Made by a program: the position numbers and the translations under genes. The notes under the pieces are model-generated. The model had not been told where the DNA came from, did not search any database, and saw only the letters and a list, made by a program, of their open reading frames with translations. Source: Dromiciops gliroides (lineage: Eukaryota; Chordata; Mammalia; Microbiotheria; Microbiotheriidae). Taken from it: a stretch of 64,000 nt of DNA. The DNA lies in assembly GCF_019393635.1 (NCBI RefSeq), contig NC_057863.1:645152660-645216659 (forward strand), read 5' to 3'. Positions 1 through 12,238 of the stretch are shown in pieces. Every line of letters starts with the position of its first letter. Positions within the stretch are counted from its first letter, which is position 1.

Positions 1-114
1 CCAGGGTCCTGGGAATGAGCAGGAGCTAGTGGGAGCTGTGGGAGGGAGAGAGGGAGAGGTTTCAGTGCCCTGGGATGCCCTCGTGTGACAGCGGTGTCCC
101 GCGCTTTGTTCCAG

Positions 115-231
115 CTGCCGGAAACGCGTTCTGCCAGGCGGCCCAACTTCACCTCCAGCTGCAGAGCAAGCACGATGCCGCCACCAGTTTTGTGGACGCG
201 GGGAATGCCTTCAAGAAAGCAGACCCCCAAG
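115..231 (+). CDS. NAPA: NAPA coding exon (first in window)
   Basis: Acceptor TTCCAG at 109-114 and donor GTGAGG at 232. The exon opens with the last two bases of codon 60 and encodes AGNAFCQ through KKADPQ, ending one base into the next codon. One visible change from human is Ser for Cys in AATSFVDAG. Confidence 0.96.
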
Positions 232-3200
232 GTGAGGGGCCCGAGGGACTCAGGAGGGACCCAGGGCGGGGCTAGTCTGAGCAGGGGGCCTGCTTGCCGG
301 GGCACTGGGGGCACCCCGCCCCCAAGTGGTCACCGTGCATCTGGACCTGCCCCAAGCCCTTCTTCCAGAACTCTCTTTACCCTCTCCTGCATTTGGCCAC
401 ACCCCTCCCTGGGTCTGGGGAGCATGGGTGAGTGGCCGTTGGTGCTGGAGGCTGGCTCTGAACCTCGGGAGAGGATCCTTGCTGTGGCCAGAGGGGGGGC
501 CAGGCAGGGAAGATGAGAGGGGGTGGAGGCAGAGCGAGGACCTGGAGGGTAAAAGGTCGCGTCTCTGCTGTGGCCACCTCCGGTCCGCCTCTCTTTGTAG
601 ACTCATGTTATAGATCAGGAAACTGAGGCCCACAGAGGAGAAGGGATTTTCTCCAAGTTCCTCGGGCCGCAAGGACCGTGTGGGCGTCGAGCGCCTGGGC
701 CTGGAGCCAGGGCGCTCTGCACGTCTCTGTTGGTCACCAGGACTCGGTGGGTCTGGCTCCCAGCAGTGCTTGTGCATCCGCCCGGCTGCTGGCAGGCCCC
801 GTGTTTACAGAGAGCGGCCTCCTCCCGGGCTGGCAGTGCTGCTTACAATGGAGAAGGGAGTTAATTATCCAGATGATTAGAACAACACAGGCAATTCTGA
901 GGTTCTCGTGGTGATGGTGGGGTTTTAATTTGGTTTTCGCTGTTTTTTTGAACCTGACTCATCCTTGCAAACATGCCCTTCTTGCTTGTCGTCATCATAG
1001 AAACAGGTCCTTCAGGTTGCCATGGAGCATGTCCTGAAGCCACAGGCACTGAGGGCCGGGGGCCGGGCCGGCTGGGCCTGTCTGGTGCTGTCATCTGTGT
1101 AGCAAATGCCCCCGATTCTGTAGTGCCTGACCCAGGAAGAGCCAAGTGCTTCCTGAACCAACATGAGCAGCTGTGTGGAGCAGGGCCTGACTCCCTCTGC
1201 CCTCTGGTCCAAGCCCAGGGACCAGGGGAGGATAGAAGAGCCCCTCATGACGGGCCGGGGCTACAGAGTGCTCAGAGGACACTGGGGAGGCTCAAGTGAA
1301 CCCCAAAGGCTTCTCAGGGCAAAGGGGCCGTGGCACGGTCCACTTTTTTCCATGGCCTTTCCAGCACCTTAGACTCAGCCAGGTGAAGTAATGATGCATA
1401 AAGGAGTGGATGCATCTGCCTGGGAAAATCTGGCAGCCTTGGCACAGCCTGGGCACCTTCCTCCTGCTCTGGTGAACATGGGCACAGCTGCTTTGCCCAC
1501 CCAATGAGAGCGGAGGGCAGCAGTGGCAAAACAAGGGAGGGACCCCCGGGCACCTCGTCTTCTCAGTCTCTGGGTGTTGGGTGAGTCGCTGGGTCAGGAG
1601 GCGTTTATTAAGCACCTCCTGCATGCCAGGCAGTGAGCTAGGGACCCAGTGTCAGGGCTCCCTTCTGGCTTGGTTGGCTTTCCTGGGAGGTTCCTAATGG
1701 GCCTCTGTAGGCTGTGATGAAAGCTTCTGCAGAAGAGTCCTGAGGCAGGAGGGAGCCTCGCCATCCCCTGGGGCTCTGAGATGCGAACAGCTTCCGGCAC
1801 TCCTTCCCTACTGGCCCAGGAGATGCTTGGGGGCCGCTTCTCAGGAGGGGGCAGCAGCAGGAGCCTTTGGTGTGAGGGAGAAGCAGGAGGCTGTTTGGGG
1901 CCGCCCTTGCTGGTCACATGTGGTGGCTCAGAGTCTGGGGGCCGCTTCCTGGCTTCCCACATTGTAGCGTAGTGAAACTTGTCAGCCTTGCTCTGATGGT
2001 GGCAACTGGTAGGAGGAGGGGGGAGAGGAGAAGGAGAGGGAGGAAAAGGAGGAGGAGGCGGGGGAAGCCTGACTGCCCCCTTGGTACTTAAGGAAAGAAA
2101 CATTCCAACTGGGAAAAGCAACTGGCATTTGTTGAGGAGCACCCTGCCTTGTCCTCTAGCCCACCTGGCTGGGCCTCAGCCTCTCCTCCCTACTTCCTGT
2201 TTCTCCCTAAGCCCAAGGCTTCCTGTCTTTCCACCTTGACCGCTCAGGCAGCCCCAGAGGCTGGCACAGTTGGTCTCTGGTTTCATCGAGTTCTTTTTTT
2301 TGTGGGGGGGTGTTAAGGCAATTGGGGTTAAGTGACTTGCCCAGGGTCACACAGCTAGTTAAGTGTTGAGTGTCTGAGGCTGGATTTGAACTCGGGTCCT
2401 CCTGAATCCAGGGTCAGTGCTCTATCCTCTACACCACCTAGCTGTCCCTAAACATTCATTTAAAAAAATTTTCAATTCCCACTTCTCTCCCTCCCTCTGG
2501 CACCTCCCCCCACCTTCGAGAAAGCAAGCAACATGATACCAGTTATATATGTGTAGTCATGCAAAATATATTTCCATATTGTTGTTAGTCACATCCAACT
2601 CTTTGTGACCCCATTTGGGGTTTTCTTGGCAGGGATACTGGAGTGATTTGCCATTTCCTTGTTGTTGTTTGTTTGTTTGTTTTGTGGGGCAATGAGGGTT
2701 GAGTGACTTGCTCAGGGTCATACAGCCAGTAAGTGTCAAGTGTCTGAGTTCAGATTTGAACTCAGGTCCTCCTGAATCCAGGATCGGTGCTCTATCCACT
2801 GCGCCACCTAGCTGCCCTCATTTCCTTTTACAGATGAGGAAACTGAGGCAAACAAGGTGATGTGATTTACTCAGAGTCACACAGCTAGTAAGTGTCTGAA
2901 GTCAGATCTGAACTCAGGAAGATGAGTCTTCCTGGCTCCAGGCCTGGCTTTCTATGCACTGCACCACCTAGCTGCCCCGGCTCTCTATTAGCTGTGTTTT
3001 TTTAAAAAGCAAGAAAAATAAAGAAAGTGGGAAAAAGTCACATAGTTACACATTGCCCACCTTGTACCAGACACTGTACTAGGAGATGCTAATAGAAGGT
3101 GGAAAAAAGAAATCATCTCTGCCCTCAAGGAATTATGGGCAGCCCGGTGGTGCAGTGGATAGAGCGCCAGGGCTAGCCATTTATTAGCTGTATGACCCTG

Positions 3201-6200
3201 GGTAAGTCAATTCACCCTGTTTGCCTCAGTTTCCACATCTGTCAAATGAACTAGAAAAAGAAATGGCATTCAGAGGCCATCAGTTTTCTCTCTGGAGGTT
3301 GACAGCATTTTTCATCATGGGTCCTTTGGAATTGTCCTGGATTATTTTATTGATCAGAGTAGCTAAATCTTTCACAGTTGGTCATTGTTAACAATATTGC
3401 ACTTACTGTGTACAATGTTGTGGTTCTGCTCACTTCACTCAGCATCAGTCCATGGAAATCTTTCCATGTTTCTCTGAAATACTCTATTACATTCATACAC
3501 CACAACTTGTTCAGCCATTCCCCAATGGATGGGCATCCCCTTAATTTCCAATTCTTTGCCACCACAAAGAGAGCTGCTAGAAATATTTTTGTACATGTGG
3601 ATGCTTTTCCTTTTTCTTTGATCTCTTTGGGATACAGACCTAGCAGTGGTACTGCTGGGTCAAAGGCTATGCCCAGCCCTGTAGCCCTTGGCGTGGTTCC
3701 AAACTGCTGTCCACAATGGCTGGAGCGGTTCACAGCCCCCTGAAGAGTGCAGGAGTGTCCCCAAGTTCCCTCCAGCATTTGTCATCGTTCTTTTGGGTCA
3801 TGTCAGCCGATCTGAGGGGCATGAGGCAATTCCTCAGAGTCTTCTTGGTAGTGATTTAGAACGTTTTTCATGTGTCTGTTGGTAGCTTCTCAGTGTTTTT
3901 TTAGGGACCCCTAATAGCTCCTTCTTATATCTTCTATCTCCGGCTCCTTCACTTCCCTCTGCCCAGGTGAGATTCCTTTCAGACTCTCCTCCCTCCCTCC
4001 TCTCTGCCCTTCCCAGTCTCCCCTGCCCATCAGGGCTGTTTCAGTCTACTCTTTGCCATTGTACTTTCACTGGGCCCTCCGGCTGTGCCCAGTCAGCTTA
4101 GTTCCACCTTGGAACCTCTGGGATGTGGATCTCTCCCTTCTCTGGAGTCCTCCCTGGGCAGGGGAGCTTCGCCTTTCAGGCTTCTTGGGCCTCGTTGGCA
4201 TTCTGGTGAAACCTATGCCCCCTTCTCAGAATCATGGTGTTTGTTTTTTGTTTTTGAAGTCCAGAACTGAAAGACACAACTTCATTTAAGTTAGAGATCA
4301 GTGAAAATCGAGATGTCTTACCCCTTGGGGTCCATGGATTCCTGGGGAAGAGTCCTTGTTCTGGGGCTTCACTGCACATCGGCCCCAGATCTCCTTGTGG
4401 TCATAACCATCCTGTCATCCCATCTCTCCTTTCCACCTCCTATCCCTCCCTCTGGTATCTCTCTGAGCTATTACCCTTGCTATAACCTTGTTCCTGTACC
4501 AGTCTCCAGCCTGTAGTTGGGCTCTGCACGGTTTCTCTACAGCTTCTGACCCCTGGCCTCTTGTCCTGGCACATGCCGCTGGGCCCCATGCTGCCTGTGT
4601 GACTGTGGACTAGTATACTAGTCTGTAATCCAGTGTCACCGGAGGCCCTCCCCGCATACCCCATGATGGCTCCCAGAAGCCGTCCTCAAGCTTTGCTTCT
4701 CTTCTCGAGCCTCCGAAAGAAAGCCCTTCTCCCCTCCTCTTCCTCTTTGAAGCAGTTGGCATCATGCCCCTTTCCCTGACCTGGTCTGGTGGGCCTAGGC
4801 CATCTCCCAAGTTGTCATCCTGCACCTGACCTCCCTGTGAAGCCGTCAGTGTGTGTGTCTTCTCCTTCCTCCATCATCCACAGTCTAGCTGCCGACCCCC
4901 TCCTCTCTCAGGGACGTACTGAGGGCCTCTTGGCTGCCTCATCGGATGCTCTTCTCCCAACCTTCTCTCTGCAGCCTTTGATATTGTGTTTTCTCTCTGC
5001 TCAGATCCTCACTCCCTCTTGTCGTCTCTCTGTCATCTTGCTTGGGGACTTCCCGGTTGCCCCCCCAGGGCAGGCAAGCCAGCCCTGTGAAGCAGCTGTG
5101 CCCCCTGACGGGGAAAGAGGAAGCAGGGTATACCAGGCACCAGCTTCCCTTGGAACTTGAGCCCGAGAGCCTGGGAATGGCTGTACCTGATGTCCAGTGC
5201 CCAAAGCCTTTTATCAGTGGAAATGACATTGAGGAAGGGGCGCCACCATCTACTTTGCTGCTGCCCCTAAGAACCATGGACCTTTCCAGCTGTCTCATAA
5301 CTGACCCTTCCTTGGGGCGGGCTCCACCTCTCCTTTCCCTGTGTCTCTGGCTCTTAGCACAGGCTTTGTTCGTGGGGGCACTTAATAACCAGTCGCTTCA
5401 TTCGGCTCCCGTGGCGTCAGTTATTGTCTCTGTGTCGATGACTCTCGGGATTATACAGCCGGCTCCTGGCCCCCAAGCTTCACATCCGGCTGTCCTGGAG
5501 ATGTCTCAGACTCAGAATTCATCCTCTCGTGCCCCTAGCCACCCCTCTCCCAGACCTCCAGCCTGCTCGTGTCCCGCCATCCTTGCAGGCTCCAGGCTCG
5601 TGACCTCCATGTCATCTGAGACCCTTGTCAGGGTCCGTCACCCCGCCTCGCTCCCCTGTGCTCCCTGCTCCAAGGCAGCCACCGAGCACGAGACCCCAGC
5701 TCTCGGCCGCCATCCACAAGGCAGCAAAGGGTTTTCCTTGAGAAGTTCCCTGCCTCTCTGTCAAATGTCAGAGGAGATCCGGACTTCTCCCATTGGCTCG
5801 TGAAGCCCTTCTGAGCCTCTTCCCAACCCGTGCTGGCCCCCACCTCTCCCTGTGCATCTGTGGAATCCTGTTCTTCCTCCCCCGATCCAGGGCCTCCACT
5901 TCTCGCCTCAAGCCTCTTGTGATCCCTGCCCCAGCCCCAGCCGGAGCCTGGCACTTCAGATTTCATGGGTGGAGGGATTGCTTCCTTTGGTTGTTCCTCT
6001 TGGTGCCAGGCACACTCTGCCTGGCCAGTAAGTGAGCACAGGTTCCTGAAGCCCACGGGCTGGGAGAGCTGCCTTGTAGGCCAGCTGGCCTTCCCCACGA
6101 CCCGCCGTCTCTCACGCGCAGGCATTTCTCACGGATGTTCATGGGGCAGGAGCTGCTGTGTCTGAGGAGCTCAGCCTGCACAGGGACTGCCCTCCTCGGG

Positions 6201-9200
6201 CCAGGCCCGGCGTGAGGCTTGTTCACAGGCAGCCTGGTCTGGTGGAACAGGCCAGTGGAGGCCTGCTTTGCTGCTAGTCCTGTCTGTAAACAGGTTGTAA
6301 TGGCAGGAAGGGCTCCGGTGGGCAGCTGGCTCAGCCAGCGCCTGCAGGAAAGGAAAGGGTCAGAGAGACCCTGCCTCCTTCCAGGGCTGCTTCCCTTGGA
6401 GTCCAGGGCCTCCCAGGCAGCTCCACAGTTGACTTGGGATTCAGGGCCTTACGGGCCCCTGGGCCCCACAAGAAGACTTTGTCCCCTTCACATGGCAAGG
6501 GATGATGGAGCCAGCTGCCGGAGCCCAGCCCGTGGAACCCCAGGGAGCGGAGACGGGTCCGAGGTGGCCTGCTTGTGTCTGTCCTGGCACCTGAGGCATG
6601 TAGCGACCACTGTCCTTCAAGGCACATGGGTTCCTGTTGTTCATGTTGGGCCTCCAGACCCCGAGGGGAAGATGAGGGCCTGGGGAACAAGGTAGGAAGC
6701 CTTCTAGCACCAAGTGCCCAAGGTCCTGACGAGGGCGACTGGCCCTAGGAGCCCAGTGACGGGGCTGGGGCCCCAGGAGAGGCGAGAGGCAGGCACCCTG
6801 GGATGTCATCCTCCAGACACTGGCACAGAGCTGTGTCCAGTGCTGCCCCCTCTCCCTCCTTCCTTGTCACAGCAGACCAGGGGCTTGTGATGGGAGCAGA
6901 GGAGGATTCCAGCCCACGACGCAGGGCCCACGCTCCCTCCTCTCCTGGGGGGGAGTCTCTGAGACCCAGGTTGGGTGATGCCCTGACACTCCCCTCTTCT
7001 CTTCTCCCTCCCCCATGACCTCCCTGCATTGTGTCTCTGTACCTTTCCCTTGTTTTCCTTCTCCAGCTCTGATTTTCCCACACCTAGATTCTATCCCTTG
7101 ATTGTGTAGAATGTTTGGCATTGGATTGGATGCTTCCCGAGGGCAGGTAGTCTATTCGTGTTCCTTTGTCCCCTGCGCTGCACCATAATTCAAGGTTGGT
7201 TGGTCTGTTTGAAATCACCCAGCTGTGGCTGAGGAGTTTCCCCCCCCCCTCTGCCCAGAGGGCAAGGCTTGGTCAGCTGTCTGGAGGGGGTGGAGCCAGA
7301 GATTGGGGCCTGTCCCCCCAGCCCCAGAAAACACTCTCCACCACCTGCCTTGGGCGTGAGGTACTACTAGAGCTTATAGGGCGAGTTTGTGCCCTGAGTT
7401 CATCTTTTTTGTGCCTCATCTGTCTCATCTGAAAAGTGGGAACAGTCTCCTGTCATCTGCTTTTCCAAGGTATTGTGAGGAAAGTCCTATGTAAATGAGC
7501 TGTTGTTGTTGTTGTTGTCATGAATACTTAGGGCATCCTGGCACCCCCAGCTTCCTCCTCCACTCCTGTCTCCTTCCTGAGAGTTGGTGGTGCACAGCTA
7601 TGTTAAAATAAAAATAAAAATATCTGCCTCAAGAACTCAAGTCTTTACGTGCTAGAAAATGAGAAAATACTTCCCACTCACTTGTCTTTTTCTCCTCCAG
7701 AGAACTTGTCAAAAATAAATAAAAAAGGCCCAACCAAAAATGTTAAATCCTGGGAGAGAGTAAAATAAGGGGCACCTGCTCCCTGCCCCCAGATGCCACC
7801 CTGGGCTCCCCACTGCTGGGACAGTTTGGGAAGAGGCTTGGGGAAGCCCAGGGGATGGCAGGCTCAGGGTGGGCAGGGTCTTACTGAGACAAGGTAGTAA
7901 AGCTGAGAGGTGTGGAGGGAGTGGGTCCCACTGCAAACCCTCTGGGCCTTGCTCTCTCAGTCCTCTGCTGCCCAGGTGCATTTCCTTCCTTCCAGTGCCT
8001 GACTCCTTCACTTGTTCCTTCAGCCCCCGAAGCGTCTATCAGCAGGCCATGGGGGGGGGGGCAGCTCAAAATGCCTTCCATTCTCATCTCCCACTCCCCT
8101 TTTCTCCTCAGAGGCTATTAACTGTTTGATGAGAGCAATTGAGATCTACACAGACATGGTAAGATTTGGGGTCCTCTTCCTGCTCCCCCCCATCCCCAAG
8201 CACTTTGCACTCACTAGGTGATCAGTATATCAGTGAATTTATCCAGAAAGGCTGTTGGGAGGGGGCACAGGAGCAGTCAGTCACAGAAGCCATGGCCAGG
8301 CCAGGCCAGAGAGCACAGCTGGCTGACTTGGGGCATGGCCAGGGTGGAGGAAAGAGAGGTCAAGAGAAGACCCCCACGAGCTCCCCCTTGGGTCTGGCCC
8401 TCCCAGCCCCAGGATGAAGCCTCACCAGTCTCGTGGGCAGGAGGGTCAGGCCTGGCTCTGTTCTTCCCTGTACCTGTGCTTGTGCCTCTTTAATGATGAG
8501 CCTCAGGTTTGGAGCTCAGAGGGAGGAGGTGACAACCACTTGGGGGGCATTTCACAGAATTAGACACCGTCTGGCCCGTCTTTGACCTGTGGTTTTCAGC
8601 CCCATTTTTAGAGTCAGGAACTGAGGCCCGGAGATGAGGTGCCTGGCCTCAGGGCTCCCACTGCAGAACCAGGCAGGTTTGCATCAGTGTCTAGAAGGCA
8701 GGGCTTCCCAGTCCCTGGGCTGCTGCTCCTGCCCCAGGACTCTGAGTGGGCAGGAGGGGCAGCCTGGAGGAGTGGCCCTGCAGGACACTGACCAAGCACC
8801 TGCCTCTTGTACACCGGCTCCTGGGCCAGGCGGGAGGAGAGCAAGCAGGAGCGAGTACCCCTCTGATAGCCCAGTGCCACCCACTCACGTCACCCAGGCC
8901 CCTTGTCACTGGGAGGGGAAACAATCGTCCCCCAGAATGAGGGTGGGGAAGGAGCCCGGTGCCAGAGCCGGATTCGTGTCTGGGCAGAGCCGAGGGCCAA
9001 TCCAGCCGCAGACACGGCCCAGCTGTGTGAGCATCGGATGAGGTACCATCTGGGAGGTGCTTAGTACAGTGCAGGGCACATAGTAGGCCTGCCTTTGGGC
9101 ACCCCTTGCTCTCTGGGCCTCTCCTTCCCCACTGGTCAGACGGATCTGTGGCAGTGAGACACAGTCAGATGATGTGCAGGCCGTGGGATTGTCAGTGTGA

Positions 9201-12200
9201 TGAGAGCCCTAGCATTGCAGAGCCTGACCTCAGCCTGCCTGCCCCCCCCCCCCATGCTCCCCATCTCACCCCTGGTCTCCTTCAGGGCCGCTTCACGATC
9301 GCAGCCAAACACCACATCTCCATCGCTGAGATATACGAGACAGAGCTGGTGGACATTGAGAAGGTCAGCAGGGGCGGGCCCGGCTCCCCCACCCCCATGC
9401 TCCCCTGTCTTCCCTCCCCTCTTCCCCCCTCTCCCCCAAATGATCCCTCCAGCTGATGTGTCTCCCCACAGGCAATAGCTCATTATGAGCAGTCTGCAGA
9501 CTATTACAAGGGGGAGGAGTCCAACAGGTGAGTCCCTCTCCTAAGCACTTATGCCCCATGGCCAGACTCACAGGCTTCCCTCCCAGCCCTCACTGTGCCC
9601 TTCTCCCCACAGCTCTGCCAACAAGTGCTTGCTGAAGGTGGCTGGCTACGCCGCTCAGCTGGAGCAATACCAGAAAGCCATCGAGATCTATGAGCAGGTG
9701 GGTGGCTCCAGCCCTGGCCCCTCTGCTATCCTCATGTGACGCCCACACGGCACTCACCGGGTCTGCTTTCCTTGAGGGGATGCAGGGGGCATGGCTGGGG
9801 AGGAGGGTGGAGGGTTGGGTCAGGTCCTGGTGGCTTAGGGAGAGTAAGGTCATGTTTCCCCAGCCCAGCTGGCTCTCAGCCCCTCCGTCAGAGGCACAGG
9901 GCACTTAGCAGTTGTCCAGTCTCCTCCCATATTCTGGGGGAGGGAGGGCCCTGGTCCAGAACAGGGGATTCAGATGTCAGGGAGGCGAAAGCCTGTCTGG
10001 GTCTGCACAAAAGGAGCCATCTCAGGAGCTCATGGGTTTTCCATTGGCTAATGTTGAGCGTCTGCAGAGGACAGAACTCGCCCCCTCTCCAGGCAGCCTG
10101 CGTTGTTTGGTTACTCCCCTTCCCGATGGGCCCATCACTTATGTGCTTGGGGGTCACCCCTTGGACTGGGCCCAGGAGAGGCCATGGGCAAGGCTCTTGT
10201 AGCAGATGAGTGGACACAGAGTTGGGCTGAGTGGTTGCTGGAGACACACCCCAAGTTTGACATTCCCCAGGACAAAGGGGAAGAAAAGATTGTCTGGTGA
10301 TGGAGACTCCCTGGGGTGGGGGATATTCACCAGTGGCTGTGGCAGGATGGGCAGGCCATCTCTGAGCTGCCCCTCAGTGCCCCAATCTGCCAACCCTTCT
10401 CCTTCCCTTTGCCAGGCCCCAGTGTTTCCTATCATGTAGCAGGCACTGCGTGGGGTGGGCATCTGGGTCCCCATGGTGATCCGAGGGACGGGCTGCCTTC
10501 TGCACCCTCCTCCCTCCCACGCCTCATTGCCTAGATGCCTTTTAGCAGGAGCTCACGGGAACAGGGGCCCTTTTGGTGGTGGGCCAGGGACGTGCCCAGA
10601 GCAAGCCCCTTCCTCGTGTTGTCTGCAGGTGGGAACGAATGCAATGGACAGCCCCCTGCTGAAGTACAGTGCAAAGGATTACTTCTTCAAGGCTGCTCTG
10701 TGTCACTTCTGCATCGACATGCTGAATGCCAAGGTGAGTGGCCCTCGGGATGCCTGTGGGTGACTGGCATGCTTGGATCCTGGTCGGGGCCTGCCCACCC
10801 TCAGCGTGACATTCCACCCCTCTGCTCTCATGCCTCCATGTTGGGACCCCAGAGGGTTCTTGTCCTTGTGCATGTCTGAGGCCTTCCAAAGGCGGTGCCT
10901 TATTCTAGAGGGAGGATCCTGGCCATTTCCAGGGAGGAGAGCTGGGGTTTCAGGTGACAGGGTGGCTGGGGGCAACCCCCTTCCTCTCCCCGATCCAGCC
11001 CCTGCCCCCATCAGCCACCTCTGCTCTGAAACCCCATTTGACACGGGAAATAATCTCCCTGGAGGTAGAACTGGGCAGAGAGCCAGCAAGCACAACCCAA
11101 GCAACAGGAAGAGCCTGTGTCGCCGTGGTAACGAGGTTGGTCCCTGATCCCCTGTTCGAGGAGCAGCCAGCCACTTCTTGCATTGATTTTTTTCTCTCTT
11201 GTCTCCCTCCCTCCCCTCCCCTCCCCTCCCGCCACTGCCGCCACGCTGTCGTGCCTGTCCGTGCTCAGTTGGCTGTACAGAAATATGAGGAGATGTTTCC
11301 AGCCTTTTCTGATTCCCGAGAATGCAAGCTAGTCAAAGTGAGTGCCGGGGGCTCCCCCTCCCCATCACGTGGCCCATGCCCAGGCACCTCCATTAAGGGT
11401 TCTCGAATTCTTAGTGGTAACCCTTCTTACATGCACCTCTCCCCTGCCTGCTGAGTCAGCGATAGGCCTAGAGAGCCTTAGAGATTTGTCCGGAGGCCTG
11501 AGAGGGGAGGGCAGACTTGAACCCGGGTCTTTTTGGCTTCCAGGCCAGCTGTCTTCACTACATTACTTCCCACTACCCTTCTCACGTAGTGGTGGTAGTG
11601 ATAGCTAACATTTATGCAGTGCCTGGTGTGTGATCCTCACAAGGGGGGTGCTGTTATGATCTCTGTTTTACAGAGGAGAAAACTGAGGCAGACAGGTACA
11701 GTGACTTGGACAGGGTCACACAGCTAGGAAGCTGCTGACTCTGGGCTCATACTCCATAGCAGCATTTCATCACTCATCCCCGAGTCTAGTCACCCTGGAG
11801 GGACCGTTAGAGGTGTCTGGGACCGCCTGCTCCCTGCCTGCATCCCCCCACCCCCACCCCAGCCCCCCAGGCTGGCTCAGTTTTAGCTCTTCCCCGCTGG
11901 GCCTGGAGTTGCTAGGAGGTGGGGCCCCTGGGCCCGAGCTCCATTTCTCTCCCCTCCTCTCTCCACAGAAACTCTTGGATGCCCACGAAGAACAGAATGT
12001 GGACAGCTACACGGAGTCGGTGAGTGGGTCCCCTGGTGGGAGGGCTCCTTGTCTGCCAGCTCCCATGAGGAGGCCTCTGGGGCCTCGGGCCACTGATGGC
12101 CAGTGACCACCAGTGACAGCTCTTCCCCCTCGACAGGTAAAGGAGTACGATTCCATCTCCCGGCTGGACCAGTGGCTCACCACCATGCTCCTACGCATCA

Positions 12201-12238
12201 AGAAGACCATCCAGGGGGATGAGGAGGACCTTCGCTAG
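115..12238 (+). CDS. NAPA: Alpha-SNAP (NSF attachment protein alpha), 5'-truncated by window edge
   Basis: Alpha-SNAP is a peripheral cytosolic adaptor that wraps SNARE bundles and recruits the ATPase NSF, so that SNARE complexes are taken apart after membrane fusion. Nine exons are visible: 115-231, 8112-8158, 9286-9363, 9472-9527, 9613-9697, 10629-10733, 11269-11337, 11969-12019 and 12137-12238, all with GT-AG borders and continuous phase. Together they give 235 residues matching human alpha-SNAP 61-295 almost without change. The fold is a TPR-like stack of helices ([20 protein letters not shown], then the AIEIYTDM and [10 protein letters not shown] hairpins) ending in a C-terminal bundle. 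The final EEDLR keeps the penultimate leucine known to be needed to stimulate NSF. The first 60 codons and the promoter lie left of the window. Identification is by protein recall and is very secure; no frame damage was seen. Confidence 0.97.
232..2292. other. NAPA intron, left part; no gene seen
   Basis: GC-rich intron DNA. Short degraded MIR-like pieces are suggested around 600-665 (AAACTGAGGCCCACAGAG) and 1595-1650 (TTATTAAGCACCTCCTGCA). Several open frames exist on both strands but none has splice context or a recognisable protein. Confidence 0.6.
2293..2448 (-). repeat. WSINE1-type SINE
   Basis: Minus-strand copy: T-run at the left (its A tail), then the family core with GGTCACACAGCTAG, and the tRNA-like head at the right end (CCACCTAGCTGTCCC). 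Somewhat diverged. Confidence 0.9.
2581..2978 (-). repeat. MAR1-type CORE-SINE, split by a younger SINE
   Basis: Left arm 2581-2660 (TTTGTGACCCCATTTGGGG) and right arm 2819-2978 (CAGATGAGGAAACTGAGGCA through CCACCTAGCTGCCCC) form one element when the inserted SINE at 2661-2818 is removed. Confidence 0.85.
2661..2818 (-). repeat. WSINE1-type SINE nested in MAR1
   Basis: Inserted into the MAR1 copy with a perfect 9-bp target-site duplication CATTTCCTT (2652-2660 and 2819-2827). Confidence 0.93.
3137..3268 (+). repeat. SINE with WSINE/MAR1-type head
   Basis: Plus-strand head (GCCCGGTGGTGCAGTGGATA), then CTGTATGACCCTGGGTAAGT and a MIR/MAR1-type tail (GTTTGCCTCAGTTTCCACAT). The B-box part is missing or shortened. 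Confidence 0.7.
3896..8111. other. NAPA intron, middle and right part
   Basis: No gene seen. About 4900-6050 resembles a very diverged L2-type repeat (for example CTCTGTGTCGATGACTCTCG), low confidence. About 7090-7185 looks like a MIR/L2 tail (GAGGGCAGGTAGTCTATTCG). A short (TTG)n run lies near 7501-7518 and an A-rich patch at about 7605-7760. Long open frames at 5042-5803 (+) and 5628-6125 (-) look like chance frames in GC-rich DNA. Confidence 0.45.
8112..8158 (+). CDS. NAPA: NAPA coding exon
   Basis: A 47-nt exon after CTCCTCAG, encoding [16 protein letters not shown] with the split Glu codon, then donor GTAAGA. It lies 7.9 kb from the preceding exon. Confidence 0.96.
8159..9285. other. 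NAPA intron
   Basis: No gene seen. A degraded MIR-like piece is suggested at about 8540-8690 (GAACTGAGGCCCGGAGATGA). A C-run at about 9242-9253 precedes the next acceptor. Confidence 0.5.
9286..9363 (+). CDS. NAPA: NAPA coding exon
   Basis: A 78-nt, phase-0 exon encoding [20 protein letters not shown] then LVDIEK, identical to the human protein; acceptor CTTCAG, donor GTCAGC. Confidence 0.96.
9472..9527 (+). CDS. NAPA: NAPA coding exon
   Basis: A 56-nt exon encoding [18 protein letters not shown] and the split Ser codon; acceptor CCACAG, donor GTGAGT. Confidence 0.96.
9613..9697 (+). CDS. NAPA: NAPA coding exon
   Basis: An 85-nt exon encoding [20 protein letters not shown] then KAIEIYEQ; acceptor CCACAG, donor GTGGGT. 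Confidence 0.96.
9698..10628. other. NAPA intron, nothing recognised
   Basis: GC-rich unique-looking sequence between two NAPA exons, with no repeat or gene I can name. Confidence 0.5.
10629..10733 (+). CDS. NAPA: NAPA coding exon
   Basis: A 105-nt, phase-0 exon from [20 protein letters not shown] to DMLNAK; acceptor CTGCAG, donor GTGAGT. Confidence 0.96.
10734..11268. other. NAPA intron, pyrimidine-rich end
   Basis: No gene or repeat recognised apart from the C/T-rich tract (about 11190-11265) before the next acceptor. Confidence 0.5.
11269..11337 (+). CDS. NAPA: NAPA coding exon
   Basis: A 69-nt exon encoding [20 protein letters not shown] then LVK. It follows a long pyrimidine tract (about 11190-11265) and ends at donor GTGAGT. 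Confidence 0.96.
11455..11800 (-). repeat. MIR-family SINE pieces
   Basis: Two adjacent degraded pieces in a NAPA intron: 11455-11580 (GACTTGAACCCGGGTC) and 11590-11780 (TTTTACAGAGGAGAAAACTG, GGGTCACACAGCTAGGAAG). Confidence 0.65.
11969..12019 (+). CDS. NAPA: NAPA coding exon
   Basis: A 51-nt exon encoding [17 protein letters not shown]; acceptor CCACAG, donor GTGAGT. Confidence 0.96.
12137..12238 (+). CDS. NAPA: NAPA last coding exon
   Basis: Encodes [20 protein letters not shown], then [13 protein letters not shown] and a TAG stop at 12236-12238. This C-terminal helix is the NSF-stimulating end of the protein. Confidence 0.97.

Larger units (their letters stand above)
2449..3895 (-). repeat. 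L1 3' end (ORF2 C-terminus and 3'UTR), interrupted by SINEs
   Basis: The minus strand at about 3269-3780 encodes the C-terminal end of L1 ORF2 ([40 protein letters not shown]). The 3'UTR lies to the left (2449-2580 and about 2979-3070). It is split by a MAR1 SINE at 2581 and a second SINE at 3137. It sits antisense in the large NAPA intron and is degraded. Confidence 0.8.

Noticed and set aside
5042-5803. 253-codon open frame in a NAPA intron
   Set aside because: No recognisable domain, no splice support, and an equally long frame lies on the other strand; GC-rich chance frame, partly in a probable L2 remnant.
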